Program-made: the position numbers and the translations under genes | Notes under the pieces: model-generated | What the model saw: the letters and a program-made list of their open reading frames with translations, nothing else | Told to the model about the DNA's origin: nothing | The model's database searches: none | DNA from: Megachile rotundata | Lineage: Eukaryota > Arthropoda > Insecta > Hymenoptera > Megachilidae | Reading direction: 5' to 3' | DNA: 64,000 bases | Assembly (NCBI RefSeq): GCF_050947335.1 | Contig: NC_134991.1 | Location: 1,984,001 to 2,048,000 of the forward strand | Shown: positions 25,201 to 37,440 of the stretch, piece after piece | Numbering within the stretch: the first letter of the stretch is position 1 | How the letters are laid out: the number at the start of each line of letters is the position of its first letter

Positions 25201-25904
25201 AATCCCAAGACCGAAATCGCAAGGGATGAATTCCCAAAACGCTGTAATCCCAATAGTCGAAATCCCAAAGGTCGAAATCCCAAAGGCCGAAATCCCAAAG
25301 GCTGACACCCCAAAGGCCGAAATCCCAAATGTCGGAATCCCAAAGGCTGAATTCCCAAAATGCCGAAATCCCAACGGTCGACATTCCAAAGGCCGAAATC
25401 CCAAAGGCCGAAATCCCAAAGCCCGAAATCCCAAAGGCCGAAATTCCAAAGGCCGAAATCTCAAAGGCCGAAATCCCAAACGCCGAAATCCCAAAGGCCG
25501 AAATCCCAAAGGCCGACACCCCAAAGGCCGAAATCCCAAATGTCGGAATCCCAAAGGCTGAATTCCCAAAATGCCGAAATCCCAACGGTCGAAATTGCAA
25601 AGGCCGAAATCCCAAAGGCCGAAATCCCAAATGTCGAAATCCTAAAGGATGAATTCCCAAAAGGCCGAAATCGCAAAAGCCGAAATCCCAAAGGCCAAAA
25701 TCCCAAAGGCTGAAATTCCGAAGGCCGACATCCCAAACGCCGAAAAACCAAGGGCCGAAATCCCAAATGTCGAAATCCCAATGCCGAAATCCCATTGGAT
25801 GAATTCCCAAGCGGCCGAAATCCCAAATGCCGAAATCCCAAACGCCGAAAAACAAAGGGCCGAAATACCAAAGACCGAAATCTCAAAGGCCGAAATCCCA
25901 AAGG

Positions 25905-26300
25905 ATGAATTCCCAGGAGGCTGATACCGCAAAGGTCAAAATCCCAAAGGCTGAAAACCCAAAGGTCGAAATCCCAAAGGCCGGAAGCCCAAAGGTCCAA
26001 ATCCCAAAGGTCGAAATCCCAAAGGCCGAAATCCCAATGGCCGAAATCCCAAAGGCCGCAATCCCAAGGGCCGGAATACCAAGGGTCGAAATCCCATAGG
26101 TCGAAATCCCAAAGGCCGAAATCCCAAGGGCCGGAATCCCAAGGGTCGAAATCCCATAGGTCGAAATCCCAAAGGCCGAAATCTCAATGGCCGAAATCTC
26201 AAAGGCCGAAATCCCAAAGGCCGAAATCCCAAATGCCGAAAACCCAAGGGCCGAAATCCCAAAGGCCGAAATCTCAAAGGCCGAAATCCCAAGGCCGGAA
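25905..26300 (+). repeat. Module P, copy 4
   Basis: ATGAATTCCCAGGAGG is followed by GCTGATACCGC, where copies 1 to 3 read GCTGAAACCGC. The same change is present at 35255, as expected of segmental duplicates. Confidence 0.8.
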
Positions 26301-28970
26301 ATTCCAAAGGCCCACATCCCAAAGACCGAAATCCCAAACGCTGAAATTCCAAAGACCGATATCCCAAAGGCCGAAATCACAACGCCGAAATCCCAAAGGC
26401 CGAAATCCCAAAGGCTGAAATTCGAAAGACCGAAATCCCAAAGGCCGAAATCTCAAAGGCCGAAATCCCAAAGGCCGAAATCCGAAAGGCCGAAATCCCA
26501 AAGGCCGAAATCCCAAAGGCCGAAATCCCAAAGGTCGAAATCCCAAAGGCCGAAATCCCAAGGGCTGAAATTCCAAAGACCGACTACCCAAATCCCGAAA
26601 TCCCAGAGGCCGAAATCCCAAAGGCCGAAATCCCAAGGGCCGAAATCCCACAGGTCCAAATCCCAAAGGCCGAAATCCCAAAGGCCGAAATCGCAAAGGC
26701 CGAAATCCAAAGCGCCGAAATCCCAAACGCTGAAATTCCAAAGACCGATATCCCAAAGGCCGAAATCACAAGGCCGAAATCGCAAAGGCCGAAATCCCAA
26801 AGGCTGAAATTCGAAAGACATAAATCCCAAAGGCTGAAATCCCAAAGGTCGAAATCCCAAAGGTCGAAATCCCAAAGGTCGAAATCCCAAAGGCCGAAAT
26901 CCCACAGGCCGAAATCCCAAAGGTCGAAATCCCAAAGGCCGAAATCCCTAAGGCCGGAACCCCAAGGGCCGGAATCCAAAGGGTCGAGATCCCAAAGATC
27001 CAAATCTCAATGGCCGAAATCTCAAAGGCCGAAATCCCAAATGTCGAAATCCCATTGGATGAATTCCCCAAAGGCCGTAATCCCAATGGTCGCAATCCCA
27101 AAGGCCGAAATCCCAACGGCCGATATCCTAATTTTGGAAATTCCAAAGACCGAAATCCCAAATGTCGAAATCCCAAGGCCAAAATCCCAAAGGCCGAAAA
27201 CCAAAGGGCCGAAATCCCAAAGGCTGAAATTCCAAAGACCGACATCCCAAAGGCCGAAATCCCAAACGCTGAAACTCCAAAGACCGACTTCCCAAAGGTC
27301 GAAATCCCAAGGGCCGAAATTCCAAAGATCGAAATTCCCAAGGCCGACATCCCAAAGGCCGAAATCACAATGGCCGATATCCTAAAGGCGGAAATTCCAA
27401 AGGACGAAATCCCCAACGCCGAAATCCCAAAGGCCGAAATCCCAAACGCTGAAATTCCAAGGACCGATATCCCAAAGGTCGAAATCCCAAAGGCCGAAAT
27501 CCCAAGGGCTGAAATTCCAAAGACCGACTACCCAAATGCCGAAATCCCAGAGGCCGAAAACCCAAAGGCCGAGATCCCAAGGGTCGAAATCCCAAAGGTC
27601 CAAATCCCAAAGGCCGAAATCCACCGGGCCGATATCCCAAAGGTCTAAATTCCAAAGGCCGAAATCCCAAAGGCCGAAATCCGAAATGTCGAAATCCCAT
27701 TGGATGAATTCCCAAAAGGCCGTAATCCCAATGGTCGCAATCCCAAATCCCGAAATCCCAAGGGCCGATATCCTAATTTTGGAAATCCCAAAGGCCGAAA
27801 TCTCAAAGGCCGAAATCCCAAAGGCCGAAATCGCAAAGGCCGAAATCCAAAGTGCCGAAATCCCAAACGCTGAAATTCCAAAGACCGATATCCCAAAGGT
27901 CGAAATCCCAAAGGCCGAAATCCCAAGGGCTGAAATTCCAAAGACCGACTACCCAAATGCCGAAATCCCAGAGGCCGAAAACCCAAAGGCCGAAATCCCA
28001 AGGGTCGAAATTACAAAGGTCCAAATCCCAAAGGCCGAAATCCCAAAGGCCGAAATCCGAAATGTCGAAATCCCAAAGGCCGAAATCCCAAAGGTGAAAT
28101 CACAAGGGCCGAAATCCCAAAGCCCGAAATCCCAAATGTCGAAATCCCAACGCCGAAATGCCAAGGGATGAATTCGAAAAAGGCCGATATCCCAAAGGTC
28201 GAAATCCCAAAGTCCGAAATCCCAAGGCCAAAATACCAAAGGATGAATTCCCAAAAGGCCGAAATCCCAAAGGTCGAATTCCCAAAGTCCGAAATCCCAA
28301 GGCCGAAATCCCAAATGCTGAAATCACAAGGGCCGAAATCCCAAAAGCCGAAATCCCAAAGGCCGATATCCCAAAGGCGGAAATTCCAAAGGCCGTAATC
28401 CCAAAAAATGATTTCCCAAAAGGCCGAAATCGGAATGGTCGAAATCCCAAAGGCCTAAATCCCAAAGAATGAATTCCCAAAAGGCCGAAATCCCAAAGGC
28501 CGAAATCCCCAAGGCCGAAATCCCAAGGGCCGAAATCCTATAGGTCCAAATCCCAAAGGACGATATCCCCAAGGCCGAAATCCCAAGGGCCGAAATCCTA
28601 TAGGTCCAAATCCAAAAGGACGAAATCCCAAAGGCCGAAATCCCAAAGGCTGAAATTCCAAAGACCGTCTTACCAAAGGCCGAAATCCCAAAGATCGAAA
28701 TCCCAAAAGCCGATATCCCAAAGGCGGAAATTCCAAAAGCCGAAATCCCAAAGGCCGAAATCCCAAAGGCCGAAATCCCAAAGGTCGAAATCCCAAAGGC
28801 CGAAATCCCAAAGGCCGCAATCCCAAGGGCCGGAATCCCAAGGGTCGAGATCCCAAAGGACGAAATCTCAATGGCCGAAATCTCAAATGCCGAAATCCCA
28901 AAGGCTGAAATCCCAAAGACCGAAATCCAAAGGGCCGAAATCCCAAAGGCTGAAATTCCGAAGACCGACT

Positions 28971-31210
28971 ACCCAAAGACCGAAATCCCAGAGGCCGAAA
29001 TCCCAAAGGCCGAAATCCGAAATGTCGAAATCCCAAAGGCCGAAATCCCAAAGGTGAAATCACAAGGGCCGAAATCCCAAAGCCCGAAATCCCAAATGTC
29101 GAAATCCCAACGCCGAAATGCCAAGGGATGAATTCGAAAAAGGCCGATATCCCAAAGGTCGAAATCCCAAAGTCCGAAATCCCAAGGCCAAAATACCAAA
29201 GGATGAATTCCCAAAAGGCCGAAATCCCAAAGGTCGAATTCCCAAAGTCCGAAATCCCAAGGCCGAAATCCCAAATGCTGAAATCACAAGGGCCGAAATC
29301 CCAAAGGCCGAAATCCCAAAGGCCGATATCCCAAAGGCGGAAATTCCAAAGGCCGTAATCCCAAAAAATGATTTCCCAAAAGGCCGAAATCGGAATGGTC
29401 GAAATCCCAAAGGCCGAAATCCCAAAGAATGAATTCCCAAAAGGCCGAAATCCCAAAGGCCGAAATCCCCAAGGCCGAAATCCCAAGGGCCGAAATCCCA
29501 AAGGCTGAAATTCCAAAGACCGTCTTACCAAAGGCCAAAATCCCAATGATCGAAATCCCAAAAGCCGATATCCCAAAGGCGGAAATTCCAAAAGCCGAAA
29601 TCCCAAAGGCCGAAATCCCAAAGGCCGAAATCCCAAAGGTCGAAATCCCAAAGGCCGAAATCCCAAAGGCCGCAATCCCAAGGGCCGGAATCCCAAGGGT
29701 CGAGATCCCAAAGGACGAAATCTCAATGGCCGAAATCTCAAATGCCGAAATCCCAAAGGCTGAAATCCCAAAGACCGAAATCCAAAGGGCCGAAATCCCA
29801 AAGGCTGTAATTCCGAAGACCGACTACCCAAAGACCGAAATCCCAGAGGCCGAAATCCCAAAGGCCGAAATCCCAAAGGCCGAAATCCCAAGGGCCGAAA
29901 TCCCAAAGGTCCAAATTCCAAAGGCCGGAATCCCAAAGGCCGAAATCCTAAATGTCGAAATCCCAAGGGATGAATTCCCAAAAGGCCGTAATCCCAAAGG
30001 TCGAAATCCCAAAGGCAGAAATCCCAAAGTCCGAAATCCCAAAGGCTGAAATCCCAAAGGCCGAAATCTCAAAGTCCGAAATCCCAAAGGCCGAAATCCC
30101 AAAGGCCGAAATCCCAAAGGCCGAAATCCCAAAGGCCCAAATCCCAAGGGCTGGAATCCCAAAGGTCGAAATCCCAAAGGCCGAAATCTCAAAGGCCGAA
30201 ATCCCAAAGGCTGAAATCGCAAGGGCCGGAATCCCAGGGGCCGAGATCACAAAGGTCGAAATCCCAATGGCCGAAATCTCAAAGGCCGAAATCCCAAAGG
30301 CTGAAATCCCAAAGGCCGAAATCCAAAGGCCGAAATCACAAAGGCCGATATCCTGAAGGCGGAAATTCCAAAGGCCGAAATCCCAAATGCCGAAATCCCA
30401 ATTGCTGAAATCCCAAAGGCCGAAATCCCAAAGGCCGCAATCCCAAGGGCCGGAATCCCAAGGGTCGAGATCCCAAAGGTCGAAATCCCAAAGGCCGAAA
30501 TCCCAAAGGCCGAAATCCCAAAGGCTGAAATCCCAAGGGCCGAAATCCCAAAGGTCGCAATCCCAAGGGCCGGAATCCCAAGGGTCGAGATCCCAAAGGT
30601 CGATATCCCCATGCCGAAATCCCAAGGGATGCATTCCCAAAAGGCCGTAATCCCAAAGGTCGAAATCCCAAAGGCCGAAATCCCAAGGGTCGATATCCCA
30701 ATGGCCGAAATCCCAAAGGCCGAAATCCCAAAGGTCGAAATCCCAAGGGCCGAAATCTCAAATGTCGAAATCCCAATGGCCGCAATCCCGAGGGCCGGAA
30801 TCCCAAGGGTCGAGATCTCAAAGGTCGAAATCCCAAAGGCCGAAATCAAAAGATGGAAATCCCAAAGGATGAATTGCCAAAAGGTCGAAATCCCAAAGGC
30901 CGAAATCCCAAAGGCCGATATCCCTAAGGCCGGAATCCCAAATGTCGAAATCCCAAGGCTGAAATCTCAAACGCCGAAATCCAAAGTGCCGAAATACCAA
31001 AGGCTGAAATTCCAAAGACCGACATCCCAAAGGCCGAAATCCCAAACACCGAAATCCCAAAGGCCGAAATCCCAAAGGCCGAAATCACAAAGGCCGATAT
31101 CCTAATGGCGGAAATCCCAAGGGCCGAAATCCCAAAGGCCGATATTCCAAAGGCGGAAATTCCAAAGGCCGAAATCCCAAAGGCTGAAATCCCAAAGGCC
31201 GAAATCCAAA
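28971..31210 (+). repeat. Unduplicated stretch between the two segmental copies
   Basis: 29.03-29.97 kb is a further family B copy 960 bp after the one at 28167 (GATGAATTCGAAAAAGGCC at 29127). 30.0-30.36 kb resembles 5.76-6.09 kb, including ATCCCAGGGGCCGAG (about 30231). 30.83-31.09 kb is a module with AAAGATGGAAATCCC (30849) that recurs at 47.50-47.75 and 58.25-58.51 kb. No gene was found. Confidence 0.8.
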
Positions 31211-31784
31211 GCCCGAAATCACAAAGGCCGATATCCTGAAGGCGGAAATTCCAAAGGTCGAAATCCCAAAGACCGAAATCCCAAAGGCCGAAATCCAAAG
31301 GGCCGGAATCCCAAAGGCTGAAATTCCAAATGTCGAAATCCCAAAGGCCGAAATCACAAAGGCCGATATCCTAAAGGCGGAAATTCCAAAGGCCGAAATC
31401 CCAAACGCCGAAATCCCAAAGGCCGAAATCCTAAAGTCCGAAATCTCAAAGACCGAAATCCCAAAGGCTGAAATCCCAAAGGCCGAATTCCCAAACGCCG
31501 AAATCCCAAAGGCCGAAATCCTAAAGTCCGAAATCTCAAAGACCGAAATCCCAAAGGGTGAAATCCCAAAGGCCGAAACCCAAAGGGCCGGAATCACGAA
31601 GGCTGAAATTCCAAAGGCCGAAATCCCAAGGGCCGAAATCCCAAAGGTCCAAATCCCAGAGGTGGAAATTCCAAAGGCCGAAATCCCAAACGCCGAAATC
31701 CCAAAGGCCGAAATCATAAAGGCCGATATCCTAAATGCGGAAATTCCAAAGGCCGAAATCCCAAACGCCGAAATCCCAAAGGCC

Positions 31785-31859
31785 GAAATCCAAAAGGCCG
31801 AAATCCAAAAGGCCGAAATCCAAAAGGCCGAAATCCAAAAGGCCGAAATCCAAAAGGCC
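31785..31859 (+). repeat. Local five-fold expansion of variant unit GAAATCCAAAAGGCC
   Basis: The same context inside module Q has this variant once at 10885-10899 and 13335-13349, twice at 20509-20538, and five times here. The flanking units are otherwise the same (CCAAACGCCG on the left, CCAAAATGTCG on the right). Only one base distinguishes the variant from consensus (C to A at the eighth position). Confidence 0.95.
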
Positions 31860-33623
31860 GAAATCCCAAAGGCCGAAATCCCAAAATGTCGAAATCCCAA
31901 GTGCGAAATCCCGAAGGCCGAAATCCCAAAGACCGAAATCACAAAGGTCGAAATTCTAAAGGCCGAAATCCCAAACACCGAAATCCAAAGGGCCGAAATG
32001 CCAAAGGTCGAAATCCCAAAGGCCGACATCTCAAACGCCAAAATCCCAAAGGCTGGAAATCCCAAAGGCCGAAATCCAAAGAGCCGAAATTCCAAAGGCC
32101 GAAATCTCAAAGGCCGAAATCCCAAAGACCGAAATCCCAAGGGCCGAAATCCCAAGGGCCGAAATCCAAAAGGCCGATATCGCAAAGGCGAAAATTCCAA
32201 AGGCCGAAATACCAAAGGCCGATATCCCAAAGGCGGAAATTCCAAAGGCCGAAATCCGAATGGTCGAAATCCCAATTCCGAAATCCCAAAGGATGAATTC
32301 CCAAAAGGCCGAAATCCCAGAGGCCGAAATCCCAAAGGCCGAAGTCCCAAAGGCCGAAATCCCAAAGGCCGAAATCCCAAAGGATTAATTCCGAAAAGGC
32401 CGAAATCCCAAATGCCGAAATCCGAAATTTCGAAATCCCAAGACCGAAATCCCAAAGGATGAATTCCCTAAAGGCCGAAATCCCAAAGGTCGACATCCCA
32501 AAGGCCGAAATCCCAAAGGCCGAAATCCCAAAGGTCGAAATCCCAAAGGCTGAAATCAAAAGGGCCGAAATCTCAAAGGCCGAAACCCCAAAGGCCGAAG
32601 TGCCAAGGCCGAAATACCAAAGGATGAATTCCCAAAAGACTGAAACCCCAAAGGCCGCAATCCCAAAGGCCGCAATCCCAAAGGCCGAAATCCCAAAGGC
32701 CGAAATCCCAAATATCGAAATCCCAAGGCCGAAATCCCAAAGGCCGATATCCTAAAGGCGGAAATTCAAAACGCCGAAATCCGAAACGCCGAAATCCTAA
32801 ATGCCGAAATCCCAAAATGTCGACATCCCAAGACCGAAATCCCAAAGGATGAATTCCCTAAAGGCCGAAATCCCAAAAGTCGACATCCCAAAGGCCGAAA
32901 TCCCAAAGGCCGAAATCCCAAAGGCCGAAATCCCAAAGGCTAAATATCAAAAGGGCCGAAATCTCAAAGGCCGAAACCCCAAAGGCCGAAATGCCAAGGC
33001 CGAAATACCAAAGGATGAATTCCCAAAAGACCGAGAACCCAAAGGTCGAAATCCCAAAGGCCGAAATCCCAAAGGCCGAAATCCCAAAGGCCGCAATCCC
33101 AAGGGCCGGAATCCCAAGGGTCGAAATCCCATAGGTCGAAATCCCAAAGACCGAAATCCCAAGGGCCGGAATCCCAAGGGTCGAAATCCCATAGGTCGAA
33201 ATCCCAAAGGCCGAAATCTCAATGGCCGAAATCTCAAAGGCCGAAATCCCAAAGGCCGAAATCCCAAATGCCGAAGTTCCAAATGCCGAAATCCCAAAGG
33301 CCGAAATGTCAAAGGCCGAAATCCCACGGGCCGAAATCGCAACGACCGAAATCCCAAAGGTCGAAATCTCAAAGGCCGAAATCCCATGGGCTGAAATCCC
33401 AAAGGCCGAAATCCACAGGGCCGAAATCCCAAAGGATGAATTCCCAAAGGATGAATTCCCAAAAGGCTAAAATCCCACAGGCCGAAATCCCAAAGGTCGA
33501 AATCCCCAATTCCGATATCCTAAAGGCGGAAATCACTAAGGCCGAAATCCCAAAGGCCGAGATCCCAAAGGCCGAAATCCCAAATGTCGAAATCCCAAGG
33601 CCGAAATCCCAAAGCCGGAAATT

Positions 33624-33740
33624 CCAAAGGCCGAAATCCCAAAGGCCGAAATCCCAAAGGCCGAAATCCCAAAGGCCGAAATCCCAAAGGCCGAAATCCC
33701 AAAGGCCGAAATCCCAAAGGCCGAAATCCCAAAGGCCGAA
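33624..33740 (+). repeat. Perfect consensus run, 117 bp
   Basis: 7.8 exact units, the counterpart of 23867-23998 and one unit shorter. Confidence 0.92.
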
Positions 33741-35254
33741 GTCCCAAATGTCGAAATCCCAATTCCGAAATCCCAATGGATGAATTCCCAGAAGGCCGAA
33801 ATCACAAAGGCCAAAATCCCAAAGGCCGAAATCCCAAAGGCTGAAATACGAAAAGATTAATTCCCAAAAGGCCGAAATCCCAAAGGCCAAAATCCCAAGG
33901 GCCGTAATCCCAAAGGCCGAAATCCCAAAGGCCGAAATCCCAAAGACCGAAATACCAAAGGCCGAAATCCCAAAGCCCGAAATCCCAAAGGCCGTAATTC
34001 CAAAGGCCGAAATCTCAAAGGCCGATAACCCAAAGGCCGAAATCTCAAAGGCCGAAATCCCAAAGGCCGAAATCCCAAAGGCCGATATCCTAAAGGCGGA
34101 AATTCCAATGGCCGAAATCCCACACGAAGAAATCCCAAAGGCCGAAATCCCAAATGTCGAAATCTCAAGGCCGAAATCCCAAAGGATGAATTCCCAAGAG
34201 GCCGAAACCCCAAAGGTCAAAATCCCAAAGGCTGAAAACCCAAAGCCTGAAATCCCAAAGGCCGGAAGCCAAAAGGTCCAAATCGCAAAGGTCGAAATCC
34301 CAAAAGCCGAAATCCCAAAGGCTGAAATCACAAAGGCCAAAGTCCCAAAGGCCGAAGTCCCAAAGGCCGAAATCACAAAGGCCGAAATCCCAAAGGCCGA
34401 AATCCCAAAGGCCGAAATCCCAAAGGCCGAAATCCCAAAGGCTGAAATCCGAAAGGATTAATTCCCAAAAGTCCGGAGTCCCAAAGGCCGAAATCCCAAT
34501 GGCCGTAATCCTAAAGGCTAAAATCCCAAATGCCGAAATCCCAAAGACCGAAATCCCAAAGGCCGAAATCCCAAAGCCCGAATTCCCAAACGCCGAAATT
34601 CCAAAGGCCGAAATCCCAAAGGCCGAAATCCCAAACGCCGAAATCCCAAAGGCCGAAATCCCAAAGGCCGTAATCCCAAAGGCCGAAATCCCAAAGGCCG
34701 TAATCCCAAAGGCCGAAATCCCAAAGGCCGAAATCCCAAATGTCGAAATCCCAATGCCGAAATCCCAAAGGATGAATTCCCAAAAGGCCGAAATCCCATA
34801 GGCCGAAATCGCAAATGTCGAAATCCCGAGGCCGAAATACCAATTGATGAATTCCCAAAAGGCCGAAATCCCAAAGGTCGAAATCCCATAGGCCGAAATC
34901 CCAAAGGGTTAATTCCCAAAAGGCCGAAATCCCAAAGGCCGAAATCCCAAGACCGAAATCGCAAGGGATGAATTCCCAAAACGCTGTAATCCCAATAGTC
35001 GAAATCCCAAAGGTCGAAATCCCAAAGGCCGAAATCCCAAAGGCTGACACCCCAAAGGCCGAAATCCCAAATGTCGGAATCCCAAAGGCTGAATTCCCAA
35101 AATGCCGAAATCCCAAATGTCGAAATCCCAATGCCGAAATCCCATTGGATGAATTCCCAAGCGGCCGAAATCCCAAATGCCGAAATCCCAAACGCCGAAA
35201 AACAAAGGGCCGAAATACCAAAGACCGAAATCTCAAAGGCCGAAATCCCAAAGG

Positions 35255-35650
35255 ATGAATTCCCAGGAGGCTGATACCGCAAAGGTCAAAATCCCAAAGG
35301 CTGAAAACCCAACGGTCGAAATCCCAAAGGCCGGAAGCCCAAAGGTCCAAATCCCAAAGGTCGAAATCCCAAAGGCCGAAATCCCAATGGCCGAAATCCC
35401 AAAGGCCGCAATCCCAAGGGCCGGAATCCCAAGGGTCGAAATCCCATAGGTCGAAATCCCAAAGGCCGAAATCCCAAGGGCCGGAATCCCAAGGGTCGAA
35501 ATCCCATAGGTCGAAATCCCAAAGGCCGAAATCTCAATGGCCGAAATCTCAAAGGCCGAAATCCCAAAGGCCGAAATCCCAAATGCCGAAAACCCAAGGG
35601 CCGAAATCCCAAAGGCCGAAATCTCAAAGGCCGAAATCCCAAAGCCGGAA
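35255..35650 (+). repeat. Module P, copy 5
   Basis: ATGAATTCCCAGGAGG is at 35255, 9350 bp after copy 4. It keeps the GCTGATACCGC change. Confidence 0.8.
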
Positions 35651-37440
35651 ATTCCAAAGGCCCCCATCCCAAAGACCGAAATCCCAAACGCTGAAATTCC
35701 AAAGACCGATATCCCAAAGGCCGAAATCACAACGCCGAAATCCCAAAGGCCGAAATCCCAAAGGCTGAAATTCGAAAGACCGAAATCCCAAAGGCCGAAA
35801 TCTCAAAGGCCGAAATCCCAAAGGCCGAAATCCGAAAGGCCGAAATCCCAAAGGCCGAAATGCCAAAGGCCGAAATCCCAAAGGTCGAAATCCCAAAGGC
35901 CGAAATCCCAAGGGCTGAAATTCCAAAGACCGACTACCCAAATGCCGAAATCCCAGAGGCCGAAATCCCAAAGGCCGAAAACCCAAGGGCCGAAATCCCA
36001 CAGGTCCAAATCCCAAAGGCCGAAATCCCAAAGGCCGAAATCGCAAAGGCCGAAATCCAAAGCGCCGAAATCCCAAACGCTGAAATTCCAAAGACCGATA
36101 TCCCAAAGGCCGAAATCACAAGGCCGAAATCGCAAAGGCCGAAATCCCAAAGGCTGAAATTCGAAAGACATAAATCCCAAAGGCTGAAATCCCAAAGGCC
36201 GAAATCCCAAATGTCGAAATCCCATTGGATGAATTCCCCAAAGGCCGTAATCCCAATGGTCGCAATCCCAAAGGCCGAAATCCCAAGGGCCGATATCCTA
36301 ATTTTGGAAATTCCAAAGACCGAAATCCCAAATGTCGAAATCCCAAGGCCAAAATCCCAAAGGCCGAAAACCAAAGGGCCGAAATCCCAAAGGCTGAAAT
36401 TCCAAAGACCGACATCCCAAAGGCCGAAATCCCAAACGCTGAAACTCCAAAGACCGACTTCCCAAAGGTCGAAATCCCAAGGGCCGAAATTCCAAAGATC
36501 GAAATTCCCAAGGCCGACATCCCAAAGGCCGAAATCACAATGGCCGATATCCTAAAGGCGGAAATTCCAGAGGACGAAATCCCCAACGCCGAAATCCCAA
36601 AGGCCGAAATCCCAAACGCTGAAATTCCAAAGACCGATATCCCAAAGGTCGAAATCCCAAAGGCCGAAATCCCAAGGGCTGAAATTCCAAAGACCGACTA
36701 CCCAAATGCCGAAATCCCAGAGGCCGAAAACCCAAAGGCCGAGATCCCAAGTGTCGAAATCCCAAAGGTCCAAATCCCAAAGGCCGAAATCCACCGGGCC
36801 GATATCCCAAAGGTCTAAATTCCAAAGGCCGAAATCCCAAAGGCCGAAATCCGAAATGTCGAAATCCCATTGGATGAATTCCCAAAAGGCCGTAATCCCA
36901 ATGGTCGCAATCCCAAATGCCGAAATCCCAAGGGCCGATATCCTAATTTTGGAAATTCCAAAGGCCGAAATCCCAAACGCCCAAATCCCAAATGTCGAAA
37001 TCCCAAGGCCGAAATCGCAAAGGCCCAAATCCCAAGGGCCGAAATCCCATAGGTCGAAATCCCAAAGGCCGAAATCTCAAAGGCCGAAATCCCAAAGGCC
37101 GAAATCGCAAAGGCCGAAATCCAAAGTGCCGAAATCCCAAACGCTGAAATTCCAAAGACCGATATCCCAAAGGTCGAAATCCCAAAGGCCGAAATCCCAA
37201 GGGCTGAAATTCCAAAGACCGACTACCCAAATGCCGAAATCCCAGAGGCCGAAAACCCAAAGGCCGAAATCCCAAGGGTCGAAATTACAAAGGCCGAAAT
37301 CCCAAAGGCCGAAATCCCAAAGGCCGAAATCCGAAATGTCGAAATCCCAAAGGCCGAAATCCCAAAGGTGAAATCACAAGGGCCGAAATCCCAAAGCCCG
37401 AAATCCCAAATGTCGAAATCCCAACGCCGAAATGCCAAGG

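Larger units (their letters stand above)
19711..28970 (+). repeat. Large segmental duplication, copy 1
   Basis: This 9.3 kb segment is colinear with 31211-38245. Offsets read from landmarks step from 11500 (19711/31211) to 11321 (20565/31886 and 21138/32459), 9757 (23044/32801), 9742 (24115/33857 and 25226/34968), 9350 (25827/35177 and 26187/35537), 9170 (27061/36231) and 9274 (28167/37441). Each step marks an insertion or deletion between copies. In order it holds a Q module (20.5-21.1 kb), a tandem pair at 21.1-25.2 kb, a D/P fragment (25.2-26.3 kb), a zone with AACGCTG variants (26.3-27.9 kb) and family B repeat (28.1-29.0 kb). Confidence 0.88.
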
